The notes: generated by a model from the letters alone, not told the origin. A stretch of DNA of 8,078 bases from Rubrivivax sp. (GCA_004211235.1 SEEY01000153.1:1-8078), one strand, 5' to 3'; positions 1-6,877 are shown, counted from the stretch's first letter. Program-made: numbers and translations.

Positions 1-542
1 CGGCTGTCGGCGATGAAGCGGTAGGCCTGCAGCAGGCCGGCCGGGCCGACGAACTTGTCGGGGTTCCACCAGAAGCTCGGGCAGCTCGTCGAGCAGCTCG
101 CGCACAGGATGCATTCGTACAGGCCATTGAGCTCGTCCCGCTCCTCGGGCGACTGCAGTCGCTCGGTGTCGGGCGGGATGTTGTCGTTGACGAGGTAAGG
201 CTTGATCGAGTGGTACTGCTTGAAGAACTGCGTCATGTCGACGATGAGGTCGCGCACGACGGGCAGGCCCGGCAGCGGCTTGAGCACGATGGTGCCCGGC
301 AGCGTGCGCATGTTCGTCAGGCAGGCCAGGCCGTTCTTGCCGTTGATGTTCATGGCGTCCGAGCCGCAGACGCCTTCGCGGCAGGAGCGGCGGAACGACA
401 GGCTCGGGTCGACCGCCTTGAGCTTGTTTAACGCGTCCAGCAGCATGCGCTCGGAGCCATCCAGCTCGACCTCGAGGGTCTGCATGTAGGGCTTGGCGTC
501 CTTGTCCGGGTCGTATCGATAAATCTGGAAGGTGCGCTTCAT
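1..542 (-). CDS. sdhB: Succinate dehydrogenase iron-sulfur subunit SdhB (partial, C-terminus beyond window)
   Basis: This is the iron-sulfur subunit of complex II, which carries electrons from the SdhA flavin to the quinone site at the membrane. The minus-strand reading begins MKRTFQIYRYDPD at 542 and stays open for 180 codons to the window edge; the family is usually about 235 residues, so roughly 55 are missing. The [2Fe-2S] domain shows C54, C59, D62 and C74 (motif CREGVCGSD...GLAC). The third ligand position is Asp, as in E. coli SdhB, not Cys as in mitochondria. The second cluster motif CILCASCSTSCP gives C144, C147, C150 and C154. The later cysteines of the [3Fe-4S] and [4Fe-4S] clusters lie outside the window. 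It follows sdhA by 28 bp, so it belongs to the sdhCDAB operon. The Shine-Dalgarno is weak (AGGA about 11 bases before the ATG), which suggests help from translational coupling to sdhA. Confidence 0.97.
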   Translation of the reverse strand, partial: MKRTFQIYRYDPDKDAKPYMQTLEVELDGSERMLLDALNKLKAVDPSLSFRRSCREGVCGSDAMNINGKNGLACLTNMRTLPGTIVLKPLPGLPVVRDLIVDMTQFFKQYHSIKPYLVNDNIPPDTERLQSPEERDELNGLYECILCASCSTSCPSFWWNPDKFVGPAGLLQAYRFIADS

Positions 543-570
543 GATTTTGGGTGTCCTAGGCGGCTGGCCG

Positions 571-2361
571 TCAGAAGGTCCGGACTTTCGGGGGAATGGA
601 GTCGACAGTCAGCGGCTTGAGGTTGACCGGCTTGTAGTCCAGCCGGTTGCCTTCGGAGTACCACAGCGTGTGCTTCATCCACTGCTCGTCGTTGCGACCG
701 TTCGGGTGAGCGGGCGTGTCGCCGTAGTCGTCGACCGTGTGAGCGCCGCGGCTCTCGGTGCGGGCTGCGGCCGAGACGATCGTGGCCTTGGCGGCCTCGA
801 TCAGGTTCTCGACTTCCAGCGCCTCGATGCGGGCCGTGTTGAAGACCTTGGACTTGTCCTTCAACGTGATGCTCTTCACCCGCTCGCCGATCTCGGCGAT
901 CTTGGCCACGCCCTCGTCGAGCATGGCCTGGGTGCGGAACACGCCGGCATGCTGCTGCATCGCTGCGCGCAGGTCGTTGGCCACGTCCTGGGCGTATTCG
1001 CCGCTGCTGCTGCCGTCCAGGCGCGCCAGGCGCGCCAGCGAACGGTCGGCCGCGTCGGCCGGCAGGGCCTTGTGCGACTGCTTGCGCAGGTCGGCAGCCA
1101 CCAGATGGTTGCCGGCCGCACGACCGAACACCAGCAGATCCAGCAACGAGTTGGTGCCCAGGCGGTTGGCGCCGTGAACGCTGACGCAGGCGCATTCGCC
1201 GACGGCGTACAGGCCGTTGACGATCTCGTTGGGCTTGCCATCCTTGGGCACCACCACCTGGCCGTGGATGTTGGTGGGAATGCCGCCCATCTGGTAGTGG
1301 ATGGTCGGCACCACGGGGATCGGCTCCTTCGTGATGTCGACGTTGGCGAAGTTGTGGCCGATCTCCAGCACCGATGGCAGGCGCTTGGCGATGGTCTCGC
1401 CGCCCAGGTGGGTCATGTCGAGGTTGATGTAGTCCTTGTTCGGACCGCACCCGCGACCTTCCTTGATCTCCTGGTCCATGCAGCGGGACACGAAGTCGCG
1501 CGGCGCCAAGTCCTTCAACGTCGGCGCATAACGCTCCATGAAGCGCTCGCCATTGGCATTGCGCAGGATGGCGCCCTCGCCGCGGCAGCCTTCGGTCAGT
1601 AGCACGCCGGCGTTGTGCACGCCGGTCGGATGGAACTGCCAGAACTCCATGTCTTCCAGCGGGATGCCGGCGCGCGCCGCCATGCCCAGGCCGTCGCCGG
1701 TGTTGATGAAGGCGTTCGTCGAGGCTGCAAAGATGCGCCCGGCACCGCCGGTGGCCAGCAGCACGGTCTTGCCTTGCAGGATGTGAACCTCGCCGGTCTC
1801 CATCTCCAGCGCCGTCACGCCGACCACGTCGCCTGCGGCGTCGCGGATCAGGTCCAGCGCCATCCACTCGACGAAGAAGTTCGTGCGGGCCTTGACGTTC
1901 TGCTGGTACAGCGTGTGCAGCATCGCGTGGCCGGTGCGGTCGGCTGCGGCGCAGGCACGTTGCACGGGCTTCTCACCATAGTTGGCGGTATGGCCGCCGA
2001 AGGGGCGCTGGTAGATCGTGCCGTCGGCATTGCGGTCGAACGGCATGCCGAAGTGCTCAAGCTCGTAGACGACCTTGGGCGCCTCGCGGCACATGAACTC
2101 GATGGCGTCCTGGTCGCCCAGCCAGTCCGAACCCTTGACGGTGTCGAAGAAATGGTAGTGCCAGTTGTCCTCGGACATGTTGCCGAGCGACGCGCCGATG
2201 CCGCCCTGGGCAGCGACGGTGTGGGAGCGGGTCGGGAATACCTTGGACAGCACGGCCACGTTCAGGCCGGCCAACGCCAGCTGCAGCGAGGCGCGCATGC
2301 CGGAGCCACCGGCCCCGACGATGACCACGTCGAACTTGCGGGTCGAAATCTTTGCCGTCAT
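571..2361 (-). CDS. sdhA: Succinate dehydrogenase flavoprotein subunit SdhA
   Basis: The catalytic subunit of complex II, oxidising succinate to fumarate at a covalently bound FAD on the cytoplasmic face. The start MTAKISTRKFDVVIVG gives 596 residues, close to the E. coli length of 588. The frame stays open for 61 codons upstream, but those overlap sdhD and are rejected. The FAD dinucleotide motif GAGGSG is at 16-21. H47 in RSHTVAAQGG is the expected site of covalent FAD attachment. H244 (FHPTG), R288 (APRD), H355 (TIHYQMGG) and R400 (GANRLG) line up with the E. coli active-site residues H242, R286, H354 and R399. The ATG shares one base with the sdhD stop (TGATG), and a GGAG lies 6 bases before it inside sdhD, which is typical of translational coupling. 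Residues 400-596 cover the end of the capping/FAD region and the helical C-terminal domain. Nothing is broken or missing. Confidence 0.98.
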   Translation of the reverse strand: MTAKISTRKFDVVIVGAGGSGMRASLQLALAGLNVAVLSKVFPTRSHTVAAQGGIGASLGNMSEDNWHYHFFDTVKGSDWLGDQDAIEFMCREAPKVVYELEHFGMPFDRNADGTIYQRPFGGHTANYGEKPVQRACAAADRTGHAMLHTLYQQNVKARTNFFVEWMALDLIRDAAGDVVGVTALEMETGEVHILQGKTVLLATGGAGRIFAASTNAFINTGDGLGMAARAGIPLEDMEFWQFHPTGVHNAGVLLTEGCRGEGAILRNANGERFMERYAPTLKDLAPRDFVSRCMDQEIKEGRGCGPNKDYINLDMTHLGGETIAKRLPSVLEIGHNFANVDITKEPIPVVPTIHYQMGGIPTNIHGQVVVPKDGKPNEIVNGLYAVGECACVSVHGANRLGTNSLLDLLVFGRAAGNHLVAADLRKQSHKALPADAADRSLARLARLDGSSSGEYAQDVANDLRAAMQQHAGVFRTQAMLDEGVAKIAEIGERVKSITLKDKSKVFNTARIEALEVENLIEAAKATIVSAAARTESRGAHTVDDYGDTPAHPNGRNDEQWMKHTLWYSEGNRLDYKPVNLKPLTVDSIPPKVRTF

Positions 2362-2720
2362 CAAAGTCTCCACAACACCTGGATGGCCCAGCCGGCACAG
2401 CCGAGCAACCACACGATCGAAATCACTTGCAAGGTCAGCCGGATGCCGACCGGCTGGACGTAGTCCATCCAGATGTCCCGCACGCCCACCCAGGCGTGAT
2501 AGGCCAGCGCGACGATGGCCACGAAGGTCAGCACCTTCATCCACTGCGGCGCGAAGACGCCGTACCAGTGGTCGTAGCCGAGTTCACCAGGCATCAGGAA
2601 GCGGGCCAGCACGGCGACCGTGAACAGGGCCATCAGCACGGCGGTGATGCGCTGTGCGAGCCAGTCACGCAGGCCGTAATGCGCGCCGACGACAAGGCGC
2701 TTGGAGCCAAAAGTGCTCAT
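2361..2720 (-). CDS. sdhD: Succinate dehydrogenase membrane anchor subunit SdhD
   Basis: The small hydrophobic anchor of complex II, 119 residues. With SdhC it holds heme b and forms the ubiquinone site. Three membrane segments are visible at about 24-43, 61-80 and 94-116. H75 in the motif YHAWVGVRDIWMDYV is the likely heme b ligand (E. coli SdhD H71). Y87 lies 12 residues later, matching the E. coli quinone-site Y83, and D82 lies between them. The ATG at 2720 is preceded by AAGGA about 8 bases upstream. The gene lies 25 bp after sdhC and overlaps sdhA by one base, so it is an internal operon gene. Small anchors diverge quickly, but the H/D/Y spacing and the position make the call firm. Confidence 0.95.
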   Translation of the reverse strand: MSTFGSKRLVVGAHYGLRDWLAQRITAVLMALFTVAVLARFLMPGELGYDHWYGVFAPQWMKVLTFVAIVALAYHAWVGVRDIWMDYVQPVGIRLTLQVISIVWLLGCAGWAIQVLWRL

Positions 2721-2745
2721 TGTTGTTGTCCTTGTGCAATGAAGC

Positions 2746-3174
2746 TCAGTACAGGCCGAACAGCTTGGCGCCGAGCAGCAGCGTCAGCAGCGTGCTGAGC
2801 GCGAGCGTGACGACCGCCGAGCTGTGACCCTGGGCCTTGCTCACGCTGTGCGTCGCGTCCATCCACAGATGACGCACGCCGGCGATGAAATGGAACAGAT
2901 AGCCCCACAGCAGGGCCAGCGTCACGAGCTTCACGAACCAGCCCGGAAGGCCCGAGATGCCAGCGACGAACACATTGGTGAAGCCGTCGTACGAGATCTC
3001 CGACGTCAGGCTCGTGTCCAGCATCCAGACCACGAAGGGCAGCAGCAGGAACATCAGCAGGCCGCTGATGCGATGCAGGATGGAGACGATGCCGGCCGGC
3101 GGGAGGCGGTACGAGACGATCTGGGTGACGTGAATATTTCGAAAAACGGTTCTTGTCTTTGCACTGTCCGTCAT
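2746..3174 (-). CDS. sdhC: Succinate dehydrogenase cytochrome b556 subunit SdhC
   Basis: The larger membrane anchor of complex II, 142 residues from the chosen start MTDSAKTRTVFRNIHV. The motif SILHRISG holds S31 and R35, which match the quinone-binding S27 and R31 of E. coli SdhC. H95 in FHFIAGVRHLWMD is the likely axial heme b ligand (E. coli H84), with H102 in the RHLWMD part. Membrane segments lie at about 34-54, 79-99 and 117-138. A start 16 codons upstream at 3222 is open, but it would place the start ahead of the likely -10 box at 3215-3210; the ATG at 3174 has an AGGG about 8 bases before it and gives the usual length. It is the first gene of sdhCDAB and lies 95 bp downstream of gntR on the same strand. 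Confidence 0.95.
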   Translation of the reverse strand: MTDSAKTRTVFRNIHVTQIVSYRLPPAGIVSILHRISGLLMFLLLPFVVWMLDTSLTSEISYDGFTNVFVAGISGLPGWFVKLVTLALLWGYLFHFIAGVRHLWMDATHSVSKAQGHSSAVVTLALSTLLTLLLGAKLFGLY

Positions 3175-3209
3175 GGTCGAGCCCTGCGTAATCGGGGTGA
3201 AACCAAACG

Positions 3210-3234
3210 ATTCTAGGGCCACGGACTAAGCCCT
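3210..3234 (-). promoter_or_regulatory. Candidate sdhC promoter -10 box and adjacent inverted repeat
   Basis: In the 95-bp gap between gntR and sdhC the minus strand reads TAGAAT at 3215-3210, a 5/6 match to the sigma-70 -10 box, about 36 bases before the sdhC ATG. No good -35 hexamer is visible at 16-18 bp, so the promoter may need an activator. An inverted repeat, AGGGC (3215-3219) and GCCCT (3230-3234) with a 10-bp spacer, covers the -10 to -35 spacer region and could be an operator. No terminator is seen after gntR, so some sdh transcription may also come from gntR. The -10 is seen directly; its use is inferred. Confidence 0.45.
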
Positions 3235-3269
3235 ACGCCCAGGCTTGCTGCAGTGCCGCATTGTCAGTT

Positions 3270-3998
3270 TCAGTTCAACTCGTTGCGGTAGTAGTCGGCG
3301 CCGGTGTGGTAGAGCCCGCGGCGCAGCTCGACCGGCCTGTCGCCGTAGGTGTAGGCCAGACGCTCGACGCTGAGCAGCGGCTCTCCTGGGGCGACGCGCA
3401 GCAATTCGGCCGCTGCTGGCGTTGCTGCGACAGCGCGCAACTTCTCCTCGGCCCGCACCATGTGCACGCCGAAGCGAGCCTCGAACAGGGCGTACAGCGT
3501 GCCGGGATGATCATTGAGCACCTCGGCACTGAGCCCTTCGAAATGCCGTTCGGGAAGCCAGAGTTCATCAAGCACGACGGGTCGGTCCCGGCGATGCAGC
3601 AGCCGGCGCACTTCGATGACGGGCTCGGCGCTGCGAAGGCCCAGCGGCCGGGCGATTTCCGCGGGGGCGCGCAGGCGCCGGCAACCGAGCAGCTCCCGCG
3701 TGAAGGCGCCGGCCTCGTCGTCCGCGACCAGGCGGAGGAAGCGGAACTGATGGCGCGGCGCGGCATGCGTCGACACGAAGGTGCCACTGCCCTGGCGACG
3801 CTCGACGAGGTGCTCGGCCGTCAGCTCATCCAGCGCGCGCCGCACCGTGCCGGCACTGGCGCCGAAACGCTCGGCCAGCGCCGCCTCGCTGGGCAGGGCA
3901 TCGCCCGGACGCCATTCGCCCGCCGCCATCGCGGCGACGATGAGTTGGCGGATCTGCGCATACAGCGGCGCGGGCGAGCGAGGCTTGGCGGGTGGCAT
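3270..3998 (-). CDS. GntR family transcriptional regulator (HutC/UTRA type)
   Basis: A DNA-binding regulator with a winged-helix GntR domain at about residues 10-77 ([45 protein letters not shown]) and a UTRA ligand-binding domain from about 90 to 238, ending in [14 protein letters not shown]. This two-domain plan is that of the HutC/FarR subfamily, whose members usually sense a small metabolite and repress neighbouring genes. The chosen ATG at 3998 gives 242 residues. A GTG 11 codons upstream (4031) is in frame but would put coding sequence across the candidate operators; neither start has a clear Shine-Dalgarno. It lies between sdhCDAB (same strand) and mdh (divergent), so control of these TCA genes and of itself is the natural inference. 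The effector cannot be read from the sequence; a dicarboxylate or CoA ester would be a guess. Confidence 0.93.
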   Translation of the reverse strand: MPPAKPRSPAPLYAQIRQLIVAAMAAGEWRPGDALPSEAALAERFGASAGTVRRALDELTAEHLVERRQGSGTFVSTHAAPRHQFRFLRLVADDEAGAFTRELLGCRRLRAPAEIARPLGLRSAEPVIEVRRLLHRRDRPVVLDELWLPERHFEGLSAEVLNDHPGTLYALFEARFGVHMVRAEEKLRAVAATPAAAELLRVAPGEPLLSVERLAYTYGDRPVELRRGLYHTGADYYRNELN

Positions 3999-4015
3999 CG
4001 GCGGATTGCAGCACA

Positions 4016-4057
4016 GGGTATGCCCGTACACTTGACGGGTTCAGGGCGGCACGCCCT
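4016..4057. promoter_or_regulatory. Divergent gntR-mdh intergenic region with candidate operators and mdh promoter
   Basis: The 96 bp between the gntR and mdh starts hold three dyad elements. GTATGCCCGTAC (4018-4029) is a GTA-N6-TAC dyad that extends to 10 matching positions over 4016-4031. CCCGT-N7-ACGGG spans 4023-4039. AGGGCG-GCA-CGCCCT spans 4043-4057 and is perfect. GntR proteins bind short dyads of this kind, so one or more may be the operator of the adjacent regulator. A possible plus-strand -10, TACACT (4027-4032), lies inside the first two dyads, with TTGCAG at 4006-4011 as a poor -35 (15-bp spacer). If it is used, repressor binding would block mdh initiation. The repeats are seen directly; the promoter and the binding are inferred. 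Confidence 0.45.
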
Positions 4058-4094
4058 CGTCAACGCCTTTTCAACTGCCCCTTCGGAGACTTCC

Positions 4095-5081
4095 ATGAGC
4101 AAGAAACCCGTTCGCGTCGCCGTCACCGGCGCTGCCGGCCAGATCGGCTACGCCCTGCTGTTCCGCATCGCCTCCGGCGAGATGCTGGGCAAGGACCAGC
4201 CCGTGATCCTGCAGCTGCTGGAGATCCCCGACGAGAAGGCTCAGAACGCTCTGAAGGGCGTCATCATGGAGTTGGAAGACTGCGCCTTCCCGCTGCTGGC
4301 CGGCATCGAAGCGCACAGCGACCCTATGACCGCCTTCAAGGACACCGACTACGCCCTGCTGGTCGGTTCGCGCCCCCGCGGCCCGGGCATGGAACGCGCC
4401 GAACTGCTGTCCATCAACGGCGCCATCTTCACGACGCAGGGCAAGGCCCTCAATGCCGTCGCCTCGCGCAACGTCAAGGTGCTGGTGGTGGGCAACCCCG
4501 CCAACACCAACGCCTACATCGCGATGAAGTCGGCGCCGGACCTGCCGGCCAAGAACTTCACCGCCATGCTGCGCCTGGACCACAACCGCGCCGCCAGCCA
4601 GCTGGCTGCCAAGACCGGCAAGGCCGTCGCCGCCATCGAGAAGCTGGCCGTGTGGGGCAACCACTCGCCGACGATGTACGCCGACTACCGCAACGCCACC
4701 ATCGACGGCCAGTCGGTGAAGGAACTGATCAACGACGAGCAGTGGAACCGTGAGGTCTTCCTGCCCACCGTCGGCAAGCGCGGCGCGGCCATCATTGCCG
4801 CTCGCGGCCTGTCGTCGGCCGCCTCGGCCGCCAACGCCGCCATCGACCACATGCGCGACTGGGCTCTGGGCACCAACGGCAAGTGGGTGACGATGGGCAT
4901 CCCGTCGGGCGGCGAATACGGCATCCCGAAGGAAGTCATGTTCGGCTACCCCGTCACCTGCGAAGGCGGCGAGTACAAGATCGTGCAGGGCATCGAGATC
5001 GACGCGTTCTCGCAGGAGTGCATCAACAAGACGCTGAAGGAACTCACGGACGAGCAGGACGGCGTCAAGCACCTGCTGTAA
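4095..5081 (+). CDS. mdh: Malate dehydrogenase (NAD-dependent)
   Basis: Oxidises malate to oxaloacetate with NAD+ in the cytoplasm, in the TCA cycle. The protein has 328 residues from [12 protein letters not shown], the normal length for this type. The Rossmann motif TGAAGQIGY is at 11-19. E43 at the end of the second strand (LLEIPDE) is the acidic residue expected for NAD rather than NADP. The substrate loop [11 protein letters not shown] supplies R95 and R101. NPANTN is at 135-140, D163 and R166 lie in LRLDHNR, and the catalytic H191 is in WGNHSP. The start is fixed by GGAG 6 bases before the ATG and by where homology begins. The frame is open far upstream to 3261, but that part is antisense to gntR. 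It diverges from gntR, and a terminator follows, so it is probably mostly monocistronic. Confidence 0.98.
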   Translation: MSKKPVRVAVTGAAGQIGYALLFRIASGEMLGKDQPVILQLLEIPDEKAQNALKGVIMELEDCAFPLLAGIEAHSDPMTAFKDTDYALLVGSRPRGPGMERAELLSINGAIFTTQGKALNAVASRNVKVLVVGNPANTNAYIAMKSAPDLPAKNFTAMLRLDHNRAASQLAAKTGKAVAAIEKLAVWGNHSPTMYADYRNATIDGQSVKELINDEQWNREVFLPTVGKRGAAIIAARGLSSAASAANAAIDHMRDWALGTNGKWVTMGIPSGGEYGIPKEVMFGYPVTCEGGEYKIVQGIEIDAFSQECINKTLKELTDEQDGVKHLL

Positions 5082-5103
5082 TCGGGCATCGCGCCCATTC
5101 ATG

Positions 5104-5128
5104 AAGGGTCGGCTTGCCGGCCCTTTTT
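5104..5128 (+). terminator. Rho-independent terminator after mdh
   Basis: AGGGTCGGC (5105-5113) pairs with GCCGGCCCT (5116-5124) with one T-G wobble. Opening the innermost pair gives an 8-bp stem and a CTTG loop. A run of five T follows (5124-5128), and A5104 can extend the stem by pairing with T5125. It sits 23 bp after the mdh stop. The U-tract ends only 8 bases before the ATG of the next gene. Confidence 0.85.
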
Positions 5129-5136
5129 CATTGCCG

Positions 5137-6138
5137 ATGAACGATTCCCTGCACCCCCGCCAAGCCCTGTTCGGCCATGAAGCCGTGCGGCCCGCGCTGC
5201 CCGTCGTCGACCACTACTGCGGCGTCGAGGCGCGCATGCGCAAGAGCCTGGCGCTGCAGGCCGAGCTGGGCCCGGTCTTCGACATCACGCTGGACGCCGA
5301 GGACGGCGCGCCGGTTGGCGGCGAAGCCGAACACGCGCTGCTGATCGCCGAGCTGGCGACAAGCGCCGCCAACCGCTTCGGCCGCGTCGGCGCGCGGGTC
5401 CACCCGTTCGGCCATGCGGCCTTCGAGGCCGACGTGGACACGCTGATCGCCAGGGCCGGCCAGCGCCTGGCCTATCTGATGATTCCGAAGCCGGACAGTG
5501 CTGCCGACGTCGACCGCGCCGCCGCCGCCATCGATGCGGCCTGCGAGCGCCATGGTCAGCCCAAGCTGCCGCTTCAGGTGCTGATCGAAACCCACGGCGC
5601 GCTGCGCGAGGTGTTCCGCATCGCCGCCCATCCGCGCATCGAGTCGCTGTCCTTCGGCCTGATGGACTTCGTCTCCGCCCACGGCGGCGCCATTCCGAAG
5701 ACCGCGATGGAATTGCCGGGCCAGTTCGAACATCCGCTGGTCGTGCGCGCCAAGCTGGAGATATCGGCAGCCGCTCATGCATTCGGCAAGACGCCGTCAC
5801 ACTGCGTCGTCACCGAGTTCCGCGACCCGGCACGCCTGGCCGACGCAGCACGGCGCGCGGCGCGCGAGCTGGGCTACACCCGCATGTGGAGCATCCACCC
5901 CGACCAGATCCGCCCCATCGTCGAAGCCTTTGCGCCCGCCGCGGACGAGATTGCCGAAGCAGCCGAGCTGCTGTTGGCCGCGCAAGCCGCGCAATGGGCG
6001 CCCACGTCCTTCCGTGACCGATTGCACGACCGCGCCAGCTACCGCTATTTCTGGACGGTGCTGGAGCGCGCCGAACGCACGGGGCGCGAGCTTCCAGCCG
6101 AGGCCCGTCGCGTGTTTTTCCCAGCATCCATCGGGTAA
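5137..6138 (+). CDS. CoA ester lyase, HpcH/HpaI aldolase/CitE family
   Basis: A TIM-barrel lyase of the CitE/malyl-CoA lyase superfamily, 333 residues from MNDSLHPRQALFG. These Mg-dependent enzymes cleave or hydrolyse 3-hydroxyacyl-CoA esters such as citryl-, malyl- or citramalyl-CoA. Family landmarks are visible: LDAEDGAP (D53, E55, D56), R87 in GARVHP, the likely metal ligands E151 in LIETHG and D177 in FGLMDF, and the late motif RMWSIHPDQI near the substrate site. The substrate cannot be read from the sequence. The usual LDLEDAV motif reads LDAEDGA here, pointing to a CitE-like paralogue rather than the citrate lyase beta chain, and no citD or citF is present. An in-frame ATG at 5101 is rejected because it lies ahead of the mdh terminator stem. 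The chosen ATG lacks a Shine-Dalgarno and lies 8 bases after the U-tract, so expression may depend on readthrough from mdh. Confidence 0.9.
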   Translation: MNDSLHPRQALFGHEAVRPALPVVDHYCGVEARMRKSLALQAELGPVFDITLDAEDGAPVGGEAEHALLIAELATSAANRFGRVGARVHPFGHAAFEADVDTLIARAGQRLAYLMIPKPDSAADVDRAAAAIDAACERHGQPKLPLQVLIETHGALREVFRIAAHPRIESLSFGLMDFVSAHGGAIPKTAMELPGQFEHPLVVRAKLEISAAAHAFGKTPSHCVVTEFRDPARLADAARRAARELGYTRMWSIHPDQIRPIVEAFAPAADEIAEAAELLLAAQAAQWAPTSFRDRLHDRASYRYFWTVLERAERTGRELPAEARRVFFPASIG

Positions 6139-6258
6139 ATCACGAACCGGCGTGCGCGACACGACGCCGGACAATGCCGGCATCTCTGCACGCCTGAGCC
6201 GCCGTTCTGCGGACATCACGCGCCGCCCTTCTTCTCTCTCCTTGCCGCTTCACCACCG
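6139..6258 (+). other. Intergenic region, 120 bp, with a short hairpin
   Basis: Between the lyase and the exported protein. It contains a hairpin, GCCGG (6166-6170) and CCGGC (6177-6181) around a 6-base loop, without a T-run, so it is not a standard terminator. GACAAT at 6170-6175 is a 4/6 match to a -10 box but has no -35 partner. The stretch before the next ATG is pyrimidine-rich and has no Shine-Dalgarno. I see no other structure. Confidence 0.35.
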
Positions 6259-6834
6259 ATGCCGATCACCCTGCTCCGCCGCAGCGCCGCTGCCCTGATC
6301 CTCTGTGCCGCCCTGCCCGTCATGGCGGAGACGCCGACGGCCAAGCCCCTGGGGAAACCGGTGGCGGCCAAGTCGCACGCCAGACCTGCGCCAGTCAAGA
6401 AGGCACTCCCCCCGCCGCCGGAGCCGGTGCTGCTTGACGCCGACGAGGCGCAGCTCGCCGCCTCCGAGCGCGCCTACCTTGGCGACTACGCCTGCGAGTT
6501 CAAGCAGAGCGTGCGCATCGACAAGCACAGCAAGATGGCCGGCTACATCACGGTCGCCTGGCAAAAGATGCTGATCACGATGAAGCCGGTGCTGTCGTCC
6601 ACCGGCGCGCTGCGCCTGGAAGACGTGACCGGCCGCACGCTGATGATCCAGATCGCCAACAAGTCCATGCTGCTGGACACCAAGATCGGCCAGCGCCTGC
6701 TGGACGATTGCGTGCATCCCGAGCAGATCAAGCTGATGGAGGCCGCCCGCGCCGCCAAGCTGAATGACCCCGAAGCGGAAGCTGCCGAGGCAGCGCGCAA
6801 CAGCCTGGGCATCACCCCTTCGGCGGGCAAGTGA
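6259..6834 (+). CDS. Exported protein of unknown function, weakly MliC-like
   Basis: A 191-residue protein with a clear Sec signal peptide: RR at 7-8, hydrophobic core 10-19, and a likely type I cleavage after A23 (PVMA|ET). A Lys/Pro/Ala-rich linker follows at about 25-57 with PPPPEP at 51-56, as often seen where a domain is held away from the membrane or wall. The folded part runs from about 60 to 158 and has two cysteines, C79 (YACEF) and C151 (LLDDC), which could form one disulfide in the periplasm. The YxC opening, the central STGALRLED and the closing cysteine loosely recall MliC/PliC-type lysozyme inhibitors, but the similarity is faint and the function is unassigned. The C-terminus (160-181) is Ala/Glu-rich and probably helical. 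No Shine-Dalgarno precedes the ATG, but no better start exists. Confidence 0.8.
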   Translation: MPITLLRRSAAALILCAALPVMAETPTAKPLGKPVAAKSHARPAPVKKALPPPPEPVLLDADEAQLAASERAYLGDYACEFKQSVRIDKHSKMAGYITVAWQKMLITMKPVLSSTGALRLEDVTGRTLMIQIANKSMLLDTKIGQRLLDDCVHPEQIKLMEAARAAKLNDPEAEAAEAARNSLGITPSAGK

Positions 6835-6847
6835 AGCATCGGGCCGC

Positions 6848-6877
6848 TTGAAACCTGCCGATACAGGTATGTAGAAT
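6848..6877 (+). promoter_or_regulatory. Sigma-70-type promoter of the toxin-antitoxin module
   Basis: TTGAAA (6848-6853) and TAGAAT (6872-6877) are separated by 18 bp, each a 5/6 match to consensus. This is the best promoter in the window and lies in an AT-rich island within GC-rich DNA. The predicted transcript begins near 6884, about 60 bases before the antitoxin ATG. Confidence 0.75.

Noticed and set aside
532..1602. 356-codon plus-strand frame opposite sdhA/sdhB
   Set aside because: A GC-rich antisense shadow of sdhA; the sense strand encodes a complete, well-conserved flavoprotein.
1615..2463. 282-codon plus-strand frame opposite sdhA/sdhD
   Set aside because: It is antisense to conserved sdh coding sequence and its composition (Val/Gly/His/Ala-rich) is typical of a shadow frame.
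2362..2544. 61-codon upstream extension of sdhA
   Set aside because: It overlaps sdhD in another frame; homology begins at MTAKISTRKFDVVIVG with a GGAG at proper spacing.
3175..3222. 16-codon upstream extension of sdhC
   Set aside because: It runs across the likely -10 box and adds residues not expected in the family; the ATG at 3174 gives a normal length.
3999..4031. GTG start for gntR, 11 codons upstream
   Set aside because: It would place coding sequence over the candidate operators, has no Shine-Dalgarno, and the added residues are not part of the GntR domain.
3261..4094. Long N-terminal extension of the mdh reading frame (606 codons in all)
   Set aside because: It is antisense to the clear gntR gene, has no domain signature, and the Mdh protein begins normally at 4095 with a good Shine-Dalgarno.
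4071..5102. 343-codon minus-strand frame opposite mdh
   Set aside because: A shadow of mdh, which has all catalytic residues on the other strand.
5101..5136. ATG at 5101 as the start of the CoA ester lyase
   Set aside because: The added 12 codons are the mdh terminator hairpin itself; the protein family starts around MNDSLHPRQALF.
6166..6181. GCCGG/CCGGC hairpin after the lyase as a terminator
   Set aside because: Only 5 bp of stem and no T-run after it.
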